Of a stretch of DNA of 37,202 nucleotides, positions 25,601 through 33,772 are shown in pieces. This DNA is from Runella defluvii (GTDB lineage Bacteria; Bacteroidota; Bacteroidia; Cytophagales; Spirosomataceae), in the NCBI RefSeq assembly GCF_014195535.1, contig NZ_JACIBY010000031.1, positions 1 through 37,202 on the forward strand, given 5' to 3'. Under the pieces are notes generated by a model. The model searched no databases and was not told the origin of the DNA. It saw only the letters and a list, made by a program, of their open reading frames with translations. Within the stretch, counting starts at the first letter, position 1, and each line of letters begins with the position of its first letter. Position numbers and translations under genes: made by a program.

Positions 25601-28203
25601 TCGCTACGGGTACGGTTACCGTCCCAACCGTAGCGACGCCTACGCCAACGGTCAACAGCCCAAGTATCTGCACCAGAAGTTCCGCAACGCTGACGGTTTC
25701 CAACTGTGCTGGCAGTATCAGCTGGAACGACGGCACTACGGGAGCTGTCAAAACCGTTAGCCCAACAGCAACCTCTACCTATACCGCTACCTGTACGGTA
25801 AGTTCGGGCAGTTGTTCAGGCACAGGAAACGCCACGGCGACCGTGACGGTAACGCCTAAACCAACGCCGACCCCCACGGTCAATAATGTAACGATATGCA
25901 CGGGCGGAACAGCGACGTTAACGGTTTCTAACTGTAATGGTACAGTATCATGGAACACTGGCAGCACCGCTGCAAGCATCACCGTAAATCCTACAGCGAC
26001 AACCTCTTACACCGTAACGTGCAGCGAAGGCACAGCCCCATGTAATGGTACAGCCACCGCTACGGGTACGGTTACCGTTTCAACCGTAGCGACGCCTACG
26101 CCAACGGTCAACAGCCCAAGTATCTGCACCGGAAGTTCCGCAACACTGACGGTTTCCAACTGTGCTGGCAGTATCAGCTGGAATGACGGCACTACGGGAG
26201 CTGTCAAAACCGTTAGCCCAACAGCAACCACTACCTATACCGCTTCCTGTACGGTAAGTTCGGGCAGTTGTTCAGGCACAGGAACCGCCACAGCGACCGT
26301 GACGGTAACGCCCAAACCTACCATATCTATAAATGCAACGGGTATCAGTTGTGCTACTGATTTAACAACCTATAGCATCACTTTCACCGCTACTGCCGGG
26401 GCAACTGTAACGGCTGATAAGGGAATTGTGTCAGGTAACACCGTAACAGGGATTGCATCAGGACAAACCGTAACCCTTACCGCCACCGCAAACGGCTGTA
26501 CCGCCACCGCTTCGGCTACTAAATCCTGTAATTGCCCCACTATTAACCCACCCATTGGAACAAATACGGAAATTTGTGAAGGTGATCCTGCTCCTGTTTT
26601 AAGGGCAACAGTAGACCCAGGCCTGCAAGCCGATTGGTACAATGCAGCATCGAGCGGGACAAAGGTGGCAAGCGGATTAAGCTACACGCCAGCCATTGCA
26701 CAGTATCCAGCGGGGGGCGACTTTTATGTAGAAGCCGTCAATCCAACATCAGGTTGTAAAAGCCCCACCCGCACCAAAGTAAGTTGGCTGATACATCCGA
26801 AACCGACACTCTCAACGCAGACGGCCTGTAACGCCAACAATTTGAGTTATTCAGTAACTGTAACCACTAATGCAGCCTCAATCACAGCAGACAAAGGTAC
26901 GGTATCAGGTCTGACCGTGACGGGAATACCCACAGGACAAACCGTTACGATAACAGCCACTTCAGACAAAGACTGCAAAACCACTAAGACCCTAACCCAA
27001 GATTGTGCTGCGCCGTGCACCTTGCCTACATTCAAAGTTACAACTGCTTCGGTATGCGTGGCCAATTCATGGTCAATTGGCATCACTGTTTCACAAACAG
27101 GTATGATCAAAGTAAACAAAGGCACAGTGAGTGGTTCAGGAACTAACTTTACAGTCAGCAACATTCCAGCTGGAACTGCACTCATCATCACTGACAGTCT
27201 TTCTTCTGTTTGTAAAAAAGACACCGTTATAGCCCCGCCCAAAGACTGTAATTGTGTCACAGAACCACCAATAGCCGCTAACACCACTGTTTGTAAAGGT
27301 ACTGCCTATCCAATGCTCCATGCTATTATAGTAGGTTATGGTACTGTAGATTGGTATAAAAAAGCAGCAGGCGGTACCCCGTTAGCCACTGCCACTCTTT
27401 CGTACCAACCGACCGGTGTAGTGGCGGCCAACGATACCTTTTATTTACAAGCGCGAAATTTAGCCGTTGGTACGTGTCCCGACCCTGATTTAAGAACAAA
27501 AGTTGTGGTTTATGCTCAAACTTGCACAGACACAGTGGATTTGGCTTTGAAAAAATCCATCAACACGAAGATTGCTCAGACTGGAGATGAACTGACCTAC
27601 ACCCTGAAAGTGTGGAACGAATCTAATAAAAATGCGACGGGAGTATCAGTCACCGATTCGATTGCGAAGACAGCACAGTTTGTGGCGGGCAGTTTCACGG
27701 CAAGCCGAGGCAATGCCACCATCAGCGGCAATGTAATTCAATGGACCATCGGCAACGTCGCTGCGGCAGGCGTCCCTGCTAACGGCGATACGGTCACGCT
27801 GACTTACCAAGTGAAAGCCACACAGGAAGGAGTTCACTTTAATACGGCAGAGATTTGTACGACCCTCGAAAAAGATGTGGATTCAACCCCGTGTAATCAT
27901 AAAGGAGACGAAGATGATATGGATACTAAGTGCTTTACGGTTCCTTTTAAATTGTGCCCAGCTAATAAAGTAGAAGTGAACGTACCAGCCCAATATACCA
28001 ACGTACAATGGTTCAAAAACGGCGGCAGTACGCCTATTGCCTCAGGAAATGCCGTCCTTTTGTCAGAAGTGGGTACCTACACCTTCACGGCTATGAATCA
28101 GACCTGTCCAGTGGACGGTTGCTGTCCGATCATCATTGAAGCAGGAATTAACTGCTGCCCAGAAGACCTGTGTATTCCTTTCACCATTCAGAAAAGTAAG
28201 TAG
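22678..28203 (+). CDS. Giant secreted multi-module adhesin-like protein (Ig-like repeats, Ig_7-like, DUF11)
   Basis: 1841 aa. A signal peptide follows MPMNPFFTPQKMGYLLLASA and ends about SIYSQ; Met3 is an alternative start. Residues about 30-280 form a Cys-rich beta domain that may bind a ligand. Residues about 330-620 hold three modules of about 95 aa, each starting with CSISSVSA- or CTVTLTA-like words. Residues about 620-1215 hold eight Ig-like modules with the core PSICxGSSATLTVSNC then ISWNDGTTGA. Two Ig_7-like modules (for example EICEGDPAPVLRA and LQADWYNAASSG) and a DUF11 domain (residues about 1620-1740, LTYTLKVWNES) follow, then a Cys-rich end. It is a surface or extracellular adhesion or matrix protein by architecture. 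A strong terminator follows 15 bp after the stop. Confidence 0.92.
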   Translation: MPMNPFFTPQKMGYLLLASALFFSRSIYSQCTLNANISGNTSVCNGSTTLTANVTGANNCTGTETLGLFYSLDDCKNPGQTGYQGAFPATVAPASSTACQVNLDPYNMFYGTNQTYSCNASFGGTGAETSTTGMCTEGYNGNSFCGDVLVSNNCAAGFFLRITASSAQPAQLSKLSFYVKGVTQLSSVACTKLGVRITAGGSQSPGLYYIDAIAIPRTTWTQYTLDLSSVPALTINSILNTFDIFFQGYAPEGPLSDGQTAPMFEMDQIRVYYKCESSSSTPSYSWTGPNGFTSSQQSITATTAGTYYVTVTDCQGCTVTKSVVVTGCTNCSISSVSATPSACNSATNTYSTTGWIDFTNPPSIGTLTINDGAISQTFNAPFTSPIFYTLSGISSNGSTHTVTASFSAASCSNTTTYPAPQSCTVQTCSISSVSAVPGACNSGTNTYSVSGTVYFSNPPSTGTLTVSDGIASQMFYAPFTVPLSYTLTGIPASGSTHTVTASFSDVNCTKSTAYTAPQNCGAISCTVTLTAIPSSCNSADNSYTVTGRATIVNAPGGSIITFTDGTTSQSYTIPNSQVSTTWVDYTLTGFTANSSNHTVYATVSSGASCQGSITYTAPANCLCTNPTPSVNNPTICTGNSATLTVTSCAGSISWNDGTTGATKTVSPTATTAFTATCTAGSCSGTATATVTVVNKPVPTIDVTSSTICEGGTSTLTVSGCIGTTLTWNDNAGGVNKTVSPTATTTYTVTCTTYGGCSGTATATVIVTPKPAPSVNSPSICAGNSATLTVSNCASSISWNDGTTGATKTVSPASTTTYTATCSVGSCSGTTTGTVTVSTATTPTPSVNNPSICAGSSATLTVSNCNGSISWNDGTTGATKTVSPSSTTAYTATCTVSSGSCSGTGNATATVTVTPKPTPSVNSPSICAGSSATLTVSNCNGSVSWNDGTTGATKTVSPTSTTTYTATCSVGSCSGVATGTVTVPTVATPTPTVNSPSICTRSSATLTVSNCAGSISWNDGTTGAVKTVSPTATSTYTATCTVSSGSCSGTGNATATVTVTPKPTPTPTVNNVTICTGGTATLTVSNCNGTVSWNTGSTAASITVNPTATTSYTVTCSEGTAPCNGTATATGTVTVSTVATPTPTVNSPSICTGSSATLTVSNCAGSISWNDGTTGAVKTVSPTATTTYTASCTVSSGSCSGTGTATATVTVTPKPTISINATGISCATDLTTYSITFTATAGATVTADKGIVSGNTVTGIASGQTVTLTATANGCTATASATKSCNCPTINPPIGTNTEICEGDPAPVLRATVDPGLQADWYNAASSGTKVASGLSYTPAIAQYPAGGDFYVEAVNPTSGCKSPTRTKVSWLIHPKPTLSTQTACNANNLSYSVTVTTNAASITADKGTVSGLTVTGIPTGQTVTITATSDKDCKTTKTLTQDCAAPCTLPTFKVTTASVCVANSWSIGITVSQTGMIKVNKGTVSGSGTNFTVSNIPAGTALIITDSLSSVCKKDTVIAPPKDCNCVTEPPIAANTTVCKGTAYPMLHAIIVGYGTVDWYKKAAGGTPLATATLSYQPTGVVAANDTFYLQARNLAVGTCPDPDLRTKVVVYAQTCTDTVDLALKKSINTKIAQTGDELTYTLKVWNESNKNATGVSVTDSIAKTAQFVAGSFTASRGNATISGNVIQWTIGNVAAAGVPANGDTVTLTYQVKATQEGVHFNTAEICTTLEKDVDSTPCNHKGDEDDMDTKCFTVPFKLCPANKVEVNVPAQYTNVQWFKNGGSTPIASGNAVLLSEVGTYTFTAMNQTCPVDGCCPIIIEAGINCCPEDLCIPFTIQKSK
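24540..26320 (+). repeat. Eight homogenised Ig-like modules inside the adhesin gene
   Basis: Modules recur every 200-260 bp, marked by the words agcccaagtatctgc and ggaacgacggcactacggg. Several neighbours share long identical DNA blocks. Two linker types alternate: one ends SGTGNATATVTVTPKP and the other VATPTPTVNSP. Confidence 0.9.
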
Positions 28204-28217
28204 AGTAAAGAAATGTT

Positions 28218-28258
28218 ACATCCCATCTGCGTTGCGTATGGGATGTTTTTATTTTTTG
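28218..28258 (+). terminator. Intrinsic terminator of the adhesin gene
   Basis: The stem acatcccat (28218-28226) pairs with atgggatgt (28238-28246) over an 11-nt loop, followed directly by a T-rich run (tttttattttttt). It lies 15 nt after the adhesin stop codon. Confidence 0.88.
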
Positions 28259-28365
28259 TGTTTGTGCATCATGGTTACTTTCAGATTTCTGACATATAGT
28301 CTGAAAAAGTGGGGTGGAATGGTTCTATTGAGACGGACAGTTGAAAAGCGTAACTTTACAAAGTT

Positions 28366-28668
28366 ATGTCATCAAAAACAACCAAACAACCTTGGCGTAA
28401 ATATGACGCCAGCTTTGAGGCTCAAGTCTTAAATAAGGTTGAAAACGGACAAAGTGTTCCTGAAGTAGCCAAAGAATTAGGCATTAGCGAAGGTATTATT
28501 TACCATTGGAAAAGTAAATCCAATACCAAACGTAGCATGCGAGTCTGTGAGTTAGAACGGGAAGTAGCACAGCTTAAACAACCACTGCGTCAGGCAGACA
28601 CAAAACGAGACATCTTAAAAAAATCGGGCCGCCGAGCAGCTGCATTGATTTTTGCCAAGCCGACCTGA
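28366..28668 (+). CDS. IS3-family OrfA, 3' end altered by an insert
   Basis: 100 aa. The helix-turn-helix is SVPEVAKELGISEGIIYHWK, followed by the coiled-coil part ELEREVAQLKQ and ending DILKKSGRRAAALIFAKPT. IS3 OrfA proteins normally run DILKKAL.IF. Here SGRRAA is encoded by the mini-hairpin at 28624-28639 and flanking bases, placed immediately after an A7 run, the kind of slippery site used for programmed frameshifting into OrfB. OrfA would bind the IS ends. It is still open but probably not functional because OrfB is destroyed. Confidence 0.8.
   Translation: MSSKTTKQPWRKYDASFEAQVLNKVENGQSVPEVAKELGISEGIIYHWKSKSNTKRSMRVCELEREVAQLKQPLRQADTKRDILKKSGRRAAALIFAKPT
28624..28639 (+). repeat. 16-nt mini-hairpin insert, TCGG-GCCG-CCGA-GCAG
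   Basis: Perfect stem TCGG/CCGA, loop GCCG, tail GCAG. It lies directly after the A7 tract at the OrfA/OrfB junction. The exact insert length at this site (15-18 nt) cannot be fixed without an intact IS copy. Confidence 0.55.
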
Positions 28669-28962
28669 AAACTAAGTATGATTTTGTTAGTAAGGAACGA
28701 GACCTCTTTCCTGTTCATATTTTGTGTAAAACTTTGAGTATCAACAAAAGCAGTTACTATGATATGTAAAGGGGAAAACCCATCAATCGGCTATTGAAAC
28801 AGGTTTAGCGGATGAGGTACGCATAGTTTTTCAAACTCATCGCAGACGCTATGGAAGTCGGCGAATAAGGGCAGAACTAAAAGAAAGAGCCTATAAGGCA
28901 GGTCGTCACAAGATTCGAAAATTGCTTAAAGAGCAAGGCCTAAAAGCCATACAGTCACCAAG

Positions 28963-28978
28963 GCGGTTCACCGCTGCG
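28963..28978 (+). repeat. 16-nt mini-hairpin insert, GCGG-TTCA-CCGC-TGCG
   Basis: Perfect stem GCGG/CCGC, loop TTCA, tail TGCG. It lies at a deletion junction in OrfB. Removal of 16 nt joins KAIQSPR in frame to TYLSVWMGRYSRKIV. Confidence 0.65.
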
Positions 28979-29123
28979 GACTTATTTATCAGTATGGATG
29001 GGCCGATATAGCCGTAAAATAGTAGGATGGAATTTGGATGTTCATATGCGTGAGGAACTGATTTTAGAAGCTTTCAAAAATGCGGTAGCTCCTTACTGAC
29101 CTACTCAAGGATTAATTGTTCAC

Positions 29124-29139
29124 TGCGCCAGCAGCCCAG
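29124..29139 (+). repeat. 16-nt insert at the catalytic Asp of OrfB (hairpin CTGC-GCCA-GCAG)
   Basis: Removing 16 nt (29124-29139 or 29125-29140) restores VHSDRSGQYFGTRF, the motif around the second catalytic Asp. The 4-4-4 hairpin CTGC-GCCA-GCAG starts at 29123, one base out of register with the best coding excision, so boundary or sequence drift is possible. Confidence 0.55.
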
Positions 29140-29529
29140 TCTGATAGAAGCGGACAGTATTTTGGCACCAGATTTAGGAAACTACTCAATCAATATCTGT
29201 TTCGACAAAGTACGGCAGGAAAAAAATCTGTCTACGAGAAGGCACATGCTGAATCTATTTTGGCTTCTCTTAAACGGGAATTGTTAGAAAAAGGTCAATT
29301 TGATAGTATTGAAAATGCCAAAATAGAGCTTTTTGACTACATAGAAGTCTATTATAATCGCATTCGAAAACATTCAGCTTTGCATTACATGAGTCCTAAA
29401 AAATTTGAGCAAATTTACAAGCAAAATGAATTAGTAACCCTGCAAAGTAAACTGTCCGTCTAAAATAAACCACCCCAAACAGCTTCTACGGTATACCCTG
29501 AATAAATAACTTTCAGAGCACATTACACT

Positions 29530-29546
29530 AGAATAAGGATTGAAAC
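29530..29546 (+). repeat. Detached CRISPR half-repeat (17 nt), inverted relative to the array
   Basis: AGAATAAGGATTGAAAC equals, on the opposite strand, the first 17 nt of the 37-nt CRISPR repeats at 34619-34802 in the A/C variant of repeat 2. It overlaps the truncated repeat at 34551 by exactly 8 bp (CTTATTCT). No other repeat lies next to it. Confidence 0.7.
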
Positions 29547-29584
29547 TTACAATAGGGGTAACACACCTGCAAGGGTCATTATAA

Positions 29585-29690
29585 AAACCCTAATTTCTTG
29601 GGCAAATCGCATTAATTCCAAGTATTGCTTCCTCGTAATAGGCTTCGGCCAAGATGGCTTTATTGATTGCTCCATTTCTTGTGGTTTGTT
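29585..29690 (-). pseudogene. Serine resolvase C-terminal fragment
   Basis: The plus-strand words gtaataggcttcggccaaga and tggctttattgattgctcc closely match 33905-33943 within the intact resolvase. The minus strand reads AILAEAYYEE and LGINAI, the hinge of the C-terminal HTH. It is the leftover of a second resolvase copy in the same orientation, 4.3 kb away. Confidence 0.75.
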
Positions 29691-29765
29691 CAGGAAGGTA
29701 GGGAAAGAATTTTCTATCTTCAGCTACTTCTAAAAATGTGCCTATGAATCTCTAATCAGCCTAAG

Positions 29766-30062
29766 TTACACCGATTGAAGTTGACGGATGATTTTTCTTA
29801 ATTCTTCATTGTCACTGATATACCGCTGAATTTGTCCTTTTAAGTAGGCATTTTCCGATAATAAAGCCGAAATCATCTTCTCCGTTTCCTCATACGGGAC
29901 AGCTTCTTCGGATTGTTTGGCTTGGTTGGCGTATCCGCGACAAGTACCCGAGCAGTATTTTGCAGTAGATCTACTAGCGTAGAAAGTAGTTCCACACCAA
30001 AGGCAGTTTTTTTCAAACACCTTGGCATTGTACTTAAAATCGGAGCGGTCTAGTTTGGGCAT
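29766..30062 (-). CDS. Small protein with CxxC...CxxxC zinc-ribbon-like motif and coiled coil
   Basis: 98 aa, MPKLDRSDFKYNAKVFEKNC. Cys20-x2-Cys23 and Cys37-x3-Cys41 (CLWC and CSGTC) suggest a zinc-binding knuckle; the phrase AKYCSGTCRGYANQAKQ is basic. Residues about 55-98 form a heptad-rich helix (MISALLSENAYLKGQIQRYI), probably a dimerisation coiled coil. I do not recognise a named family with certainty. Similar small Cys4 proteins are found in Bacteroidota next to mobile DNA. It might bind DNA or regulate the adjacent element (inference). It lies between a resolvase fragment and a 330-bp empty interval. Confidence 0.7.
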   Translation of the reverse strand: MPKLDRSDFKYNAKVFEKNCLWCGTTFYASRSTAKYCSGTCRGYANQAKQSEEAVPYEETEKMISALLSENAYLKGQIQRYISDNEELRKIIRQLQSV

Positions 30063-30391
30063 TGGGAAACGTTAAATGGATGAATGTTCTTGGTTACAAA
30101 GAAAAGATTTATTGAAATTATTGCGTTATAAGTAGTTAAAAAATTTACACAATTGATGAAATGATTTGTTCAACCCAAGTGCTCAATTACTAGTTATTTT
30201 ACCCAACCAGTGACAATGTATTACACCGTTTATCAAAGAGATTGTAGGAGGAAAAAGAGATTAACATTGCTGAAAATAGGCCTTACGTGTTACATTATTT
30301 ATAGCGAAAAAAGCTGTCCAAATTTCAAATAGACCCATGAATAACATCACTTCTTTGATCCAGTCAGCGTAAAAGGCTCAATTATTGCCAG
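30063..30391. other. Non-coding interval
   Basis: 329 bp between the small Cys4 gene and the histidine kinase. AT-rich, with no convincing frame, RNA gene or consensus promoter. Confidence 0.5.
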
Positions 30392-32788
30392 TTAAAGAGG
30401 AATAACAATCGATATCACAGTCCCTTTAGAAGTGGATTGGAACTGAGTAGTTCCGCCAATTACCCGGGCCCGTTCGATGATATTGTGCAACCCGAAAGCT
30501 TTACCACTATTCAGCGTTTTTTCAACATCGAACCCTTTTCCATTGTCCCGAATCTCAAGAAATACTTGTTTTTCTGTTGCTTGTAAAGTAATTTTAGCTG
30601 CATGGGCATTGGCGTATTTGAGCACATTACTCAACGCCTCTTGAATGATACGGTATAATTGAAGCTCATCAGGGGAAGTTAAGGCGCTTTCATAATCAAT
30701 GTCAGTCATCACCATAAAGTCATTTTGGTTCTCAAAACGTTCTACGAGGGTTTTGATGTTGAGCACTAATCCAATTTGATCGAACAACACTGGATGTAGA
30801 TTTCGGCTAATGCTGCGAACGTCGTTAATGATGTTATCTATTTTTCCGCTGACTGTAGCAATATCTCCCTGAAGAATATTTTTTAGAGTGAGGAGTTCGT
30901 GACTGATGCTGTCGTGAAGGTCGCTAGCAATTCGTTGACGTTCTTCTTCAGTATTCTGTAATAGTTGTTTGGTAAAGTTCATACTGTTCACTTTTTCTTG
31001 GTTCAGGCGTTTTTGGCGTTGCCACAGATAAAACGAAAGCACGGCCAGCACCAACCCCAGCATTGAGGCAATGAGAAAACCGATAAGTGCGTTTTTTTGG
31101 GCGAGGGTTTGGAGCTGAAGAGCTCTTTCTCTGGTAAGTACAAGTAGTTGGGAGCTCTGTAGTTTTTTATCTTGCCAGGCGAGTTTGAGTTCCTGTTCGC
31201 GTTCTTGTTTTTTTGCCTTCTCTTGTAGATAAGCTAATCTTTGTAAATCTCTGTCTTTCTCACTCAAAATAAGTGTTTGGTTTGTGATTTGAATAGCTTG
31301 TTGCTGTTGAATCGTCAAAAGCTTTTCTTTCTCAAGTTCCTTGGCTATGAGCTGTTGTTCGTACTTAAGTTGAGCTTCCTTTTTGTCAAAATCATATTGA
31401 GCTTCTTTTCGAATGACTTCATTTTTAATGTTTTCATTAAGAATACTGTCTTTAATGGCAATAAATTTTTTATATGCGTTATAAGCTTGCTTAAAATCTC
31501 CCATGTCACGATACAAAATACTTAAGCTGGCCCACCGTGCCGAAATATTCCGCCTATCGCCTGCTTTTTCATAGAGTTGAAGGCTTTGAATATTGTATTC
31601 TAACGATTTTTGATACCGTTGTGAAGGCTCTATGCTCCGTTTCAATAAAATGGAATCAGGAACAGTGTAGTAATAATTGCCAATATCGTGCAAAGAAGCA
31701 GCGATATGACGGCTATTTTGAAGTTCGCGACTCAGCTTGTGGGCTTCCTGTAAATACATCCAGCTTTTTTCAAAGTCTTTTTGCCTGAGATAGGCAGGAC
31801 CCAGTTTCGAATAAATAATAAACAATTTCGGTTTGTCGTCAATTTTCTTTGCTACTGATAATGCTTTTAAATAGTAAAACAGGCTTTGATCAAAGTTATT
31901 GAGTACATAATAAGCTACCCCTAAGTTGAGATAACTTTCGGCAATCAAGGGCTCTCGTCCCAAACTTTCGGCCACTAACACCGCTTTTTGCTTATAAAGC
32001 AATACTTTATCCAAGTCGCCGATTCTATTAAAAATATCTCCGAGCAATGAATATATTTCGTATAATCTATTCGAATAGATAGATTCATCTAACAATTGTA
32101 AAGCCTTTAAAAACGAGTCTAGTGCTCTTTGATAATTTCCTGTATCAAACTGGGATCTCCCTCTTTTTATAAGTACAAGCGTGATACTCAAATTGTCTTT
32201 CAGTTCTCGATACAGTGCTTCTGATTTCTTGAGGGCTTCTTCTGCTTTTGCCCAGTCGTTCATTTGTTGATAACTCGTCGAAAGAGCCAAATAAGCATTT
32301 GCTGCCCCTCTTTTGTATTTTTGTTCTAGAAAAAAATTAAGTCCTTTTTGTAGGTACTGCAAAGCAAGGTTTGGTTTTTGTTGTATAGAGTATGCACTAC
32401 CCATGGATACATAAATAGATCCGAGATTAAAATGGTTTTTATTTTTTGACTCAAAGTACTGCCTCGATAAAGCATATAACTGTAATGCTTCCTCGGGTTT
32501 ACCATTGTCCTGTAACGACTGCCCTTTTTGGAGTTGGGCGGTCGCCGTAAAAAAGGGGTGATGTATGGTTTGCGCTAATTCCAACGCTTCATCAGCATAT
32601 TTCAGCCCTGTTCTTGAATCGAATAAGACGTATGTGCTATGAATGTCCAGCAACAATTTTGTTTTAACTGTATCTTTTTTCAGGTAAACGTTATTTAGCC
32701 TCAATAAACTGTCTAACTTCTTTTTGTTTTGAGCTTGAAGAAGATAAGGGCTGCACATTAACAAAACATACAAAAAGAGTTTTCTCAT
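30392..32788 (-). CDS. TPR sensor histidine kinase, HisKA_3 (NarL-partner) type
   Basis: 798 aa. The signal peptide MRKLFLYVLLMCSPYLLQAQ precedes a long tetratricopeptide array (residues about 40-450, for example AYLALSTSYQQMNDWAKAEE and SYLNLGVAYYVLNNFDQSLF). A coiled coil follows (residues about 460-560), then one membrane helix (LIGFLIASMLGLVLAVLSFY). The HisKA_3 dimerisation motif is ERQRIASDLHDSISHELLTL with His625. The HATPase domain has LYRIIQEALSNVLKYANA, DNGKGFD and AFGLHNIIERARVIGG. Kinases of this kind usually phosphorylate NarL/LuxR-type regulators; none is encoded nearby, so it is an orphan here. Its base composition and flanking IS remnants suggest it lies within a rearranged block. 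Confidence 0.93.
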   Translation of the reverse strand: MRKLFLYVLLMCSPYLLQAQNKKKLDSLLRLNNVYLKKDTVKTKLLLDIHSTYVLFDSRTGLKYADEALELAQTIHHPFFTATAQLQKGQSLQDNGKPEEALQLYALSRQYFESKNKNHFNLGSIYVSMGSAYSIQQKPNLALQYLQKGLNFFLEQKYKRGAANAYLALSTSYQQMNDWAKAEEALKKSEALYRELKDNLSITLVLIKRGRSQFDTGNYQRALDSFLKALQLLDESIYSNRLYEIYSLLGDIFNRIGDLDKVLLYKQKAVLVAESLGREPLIAESYLNLGVAYYVLNNFDQSLFYYLKALSVAKKIDDKPKLFIIYSKLGPAYLRQKDFEKSWMYLQEAHKLSRELQNSRHIAASLHDIGNYYYTVPDSILLKRSIEPSQRYQKSLEYNIQSLQLYEKAGDRRNISARWASLSILYRDMGDFKQAYNAYKKFIAIKDSILNENIKNEVIRKEAQYDFDKKEAQLKYEQQLIAKELEKEKLLTIQQQQAIQITNQTLILSEKDRDLQRLAYLQEKAKKQEREQELKLAWQDKKLQSSQLLVLTRERALQLQTLAQKNALIGFLIASMLGLVLAVLSFYLWQRQKRLNQEKVNSMNFTKQLLQNTEEERQRIASDLHDSISHELLTLKNILQGDIATVSGKIDNIINDVRSISRNLHPVLFDQIGLVLNIKTLVERFENQNDFMVMTDIDYESALTSPDELQLYRIIQEALSNVLKYANAHAAKITLQATEKQVFLEIRDNGKGFDVEKTLNSGKAFGLHNIIERARVIGGTTQFQSTSKGTVISIVIPL

Positions 32789-32807
32789 AGATGGATTGAT
32801 TGGGTTA

Positions 32808-32838
32808 CAAAACTAGCCAACCATTTTTTTTATACAAT
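32808..32838 (-). promoter_or_regulatory. Promoter of the histidine kinase, TAGTTTTG with TTG 19 nt upstream
   Basis: On the minus strand TAGTTTTG (32815-32808) fits TAnnTTTG, with ATTG at 32838-32835 separated by 19 nt. The box is 19 nt before the ATG at 32788, giving a short leader. Confidence 0.6.
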
Positions 32839-32989
32839 TTTGCTGCTTTAAAAGAGAGGTGGATAAGCTTTTTTTTTGGTATATTTTTGTCGCTTCAATT
32901 CTCCTTTATTTTGATGAGTTTCATTGGAGTTAGATAGTCAATACTTGTATGTGGTTAAATATCAACCGCATAAGTAATGGCTTTACCTG

Positions 32990-33680
32990 CCTGTTCAAAA
33001 GATGGGAAAATATTGGTATAATAACTTCATAAATATTTTCATTTGCTTCAATAGCCATTTGTAGAGCTTTGACGGAATCTACTGCAGCTAAAGTCATTGA
33101 CAGATAATAGTCAACTATTGTGCGCGAATAGGCACCTATCAGCGGAGATAAGTAGCCAAAACCAACCCCTATTCCAATATGTGTAATAGCAACTACCGCA
33201 ATTGCGGTTTCGCCAAGCCTGTTTTAAGTGATGTTCTGAAAGTTCCACTAAATAAAACAGCTTACATCCTCCCCAAAAGTATTGCCTTTTCTTGAGTTGA
33301 ATGACTTATTACGGACACTTTTTTCCCTTTCCCCGGTAAGATTAACCATCTGATACCAAGCTTTTTTCTGAATTCTATCCCGTATTCTTTTTCATTGAGA
33401 GCTATAATTTCTTCTAAAAGGGGGGCGCAGTTATTCCCACAGTAGGCGCAATTTTTGTACTGCCTCATGCGACTCTGATTCAGCTTCTTTTGCAGATTGT
33501 TAGATTTCCAAGTCTGAGTCCTGATATCCAATAAAGAATAATCATTACTGGCCATTGTTACCCCCTCCAGTAAGATTTTATCCAACGGTGAATGGTTGTG
33601 GCAGTGTAACCGTAATTCTCTCCTAAAGCATGGTAAGGAATTTTTCCTTGGCGGTATTCATCTACCGCTTTACATTTAAA
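32990..33680 (-). mobile_element. Remnant of an IS3-family element (OrfA and part of OrfB)
   Basis: Minus-strand reading gives an OrfA-type start (CKAVDEYRQGKIPYHALGEN then TIHRWIKSYW) at 33680-33560, a continuation in another frame (33585-33262), and at about 33230-33050 an OrfB piece GFGYLSPLIGAYSRTIVDYY then LAAVDSVKALQMAIEAN. The latter matches the IS3 motif of a Tyr-Ser-Arg-Lys-Ile-Val-Gly strand followed by ALxMA. The rest of OrfB is missing. Confidence 0.7.
33262..33585 (-). pseudogene. IS3 OrfA-like fragment with Cys motif
   Basis: Open for 107 codons on the minus strand. The useful part is SRMRQYKNCAYCGNNCAPLL and EEIIALNEKEYGIEFRKKLG. The last words match the OrfA end common in Bacteroidota IS3 elements (a helix followed by an IxIRKKxG motif). 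The homologous frame begins earlier, at about 33680, so a frameshift separates the HTH part. I regard this as a broken transposase accessory gene, not an independent gene. Confidence 0.6.
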
Positions 33681-33772
33681 TTTCTAAAATTGATTCTTTA
33701 TAGCCCTGATGGTTTGGTAAAACTATTTCAGGACAAGACATGGGTGTATTTAGAAGCCAATATCAGGCAGTG

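Larger units (their letters stand above)
28670..29463 (+). pseudogene. IS3-family OrfB transposase, degraded
   Basis: Homology runs through several frames: LKTKYDFVSKERDLFPVHIL, a TAA after SSYYDM, ELKERAYKAGRHKIRKLLKE and GLKAIQSPR, then a jump. The expected ~45 residues with the first catalytic Asp are missing, and a mini-hairpin (28963-28978) sits at the junction. The next stretch is TYLSVWMGRYSRKIVGWN, EELILEAFKNAVAPY and a stop. A second insert at 29124-29139 breaks the motif HSDRSGQYFGTRF that carries the second catalytic Asp. The end DYIEVYYNRIRKHSALHYMS is intact. Usual length is about 280 aa. No functional transposase can be made. Confidence 0.88.
28310..29477 (+). mobile_element. 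Inactivated IS3-family (IS150-like) insertion sequence
   Basis: Left end TGGGGTGG (28310) with AGACGGACAGTT further in; right end AACTGTCCGTCT ... CCACCCCA (to 29477), giving imperfect terminal inverted repeats. Inside are an OrfA with HTH and leucine-zipper features and an OrfB broken by stops, an internal deletion and mini-hairpin inserts at 28963 and 29124. A further insert sits at the OrfA/OrfB junction (28624). No clear target duplication is visible. Confidence 0.88.

Noticed and set aside
29116..29463. 115-codon open frame at the end of the first IS3 as an independent gene
   Set aside because: It is the C-terminal piece of the broken OrfB (DYIEVYYNRIRKHSALHYMS). Its first residues come from the 16-nt insert and a shifted frame.
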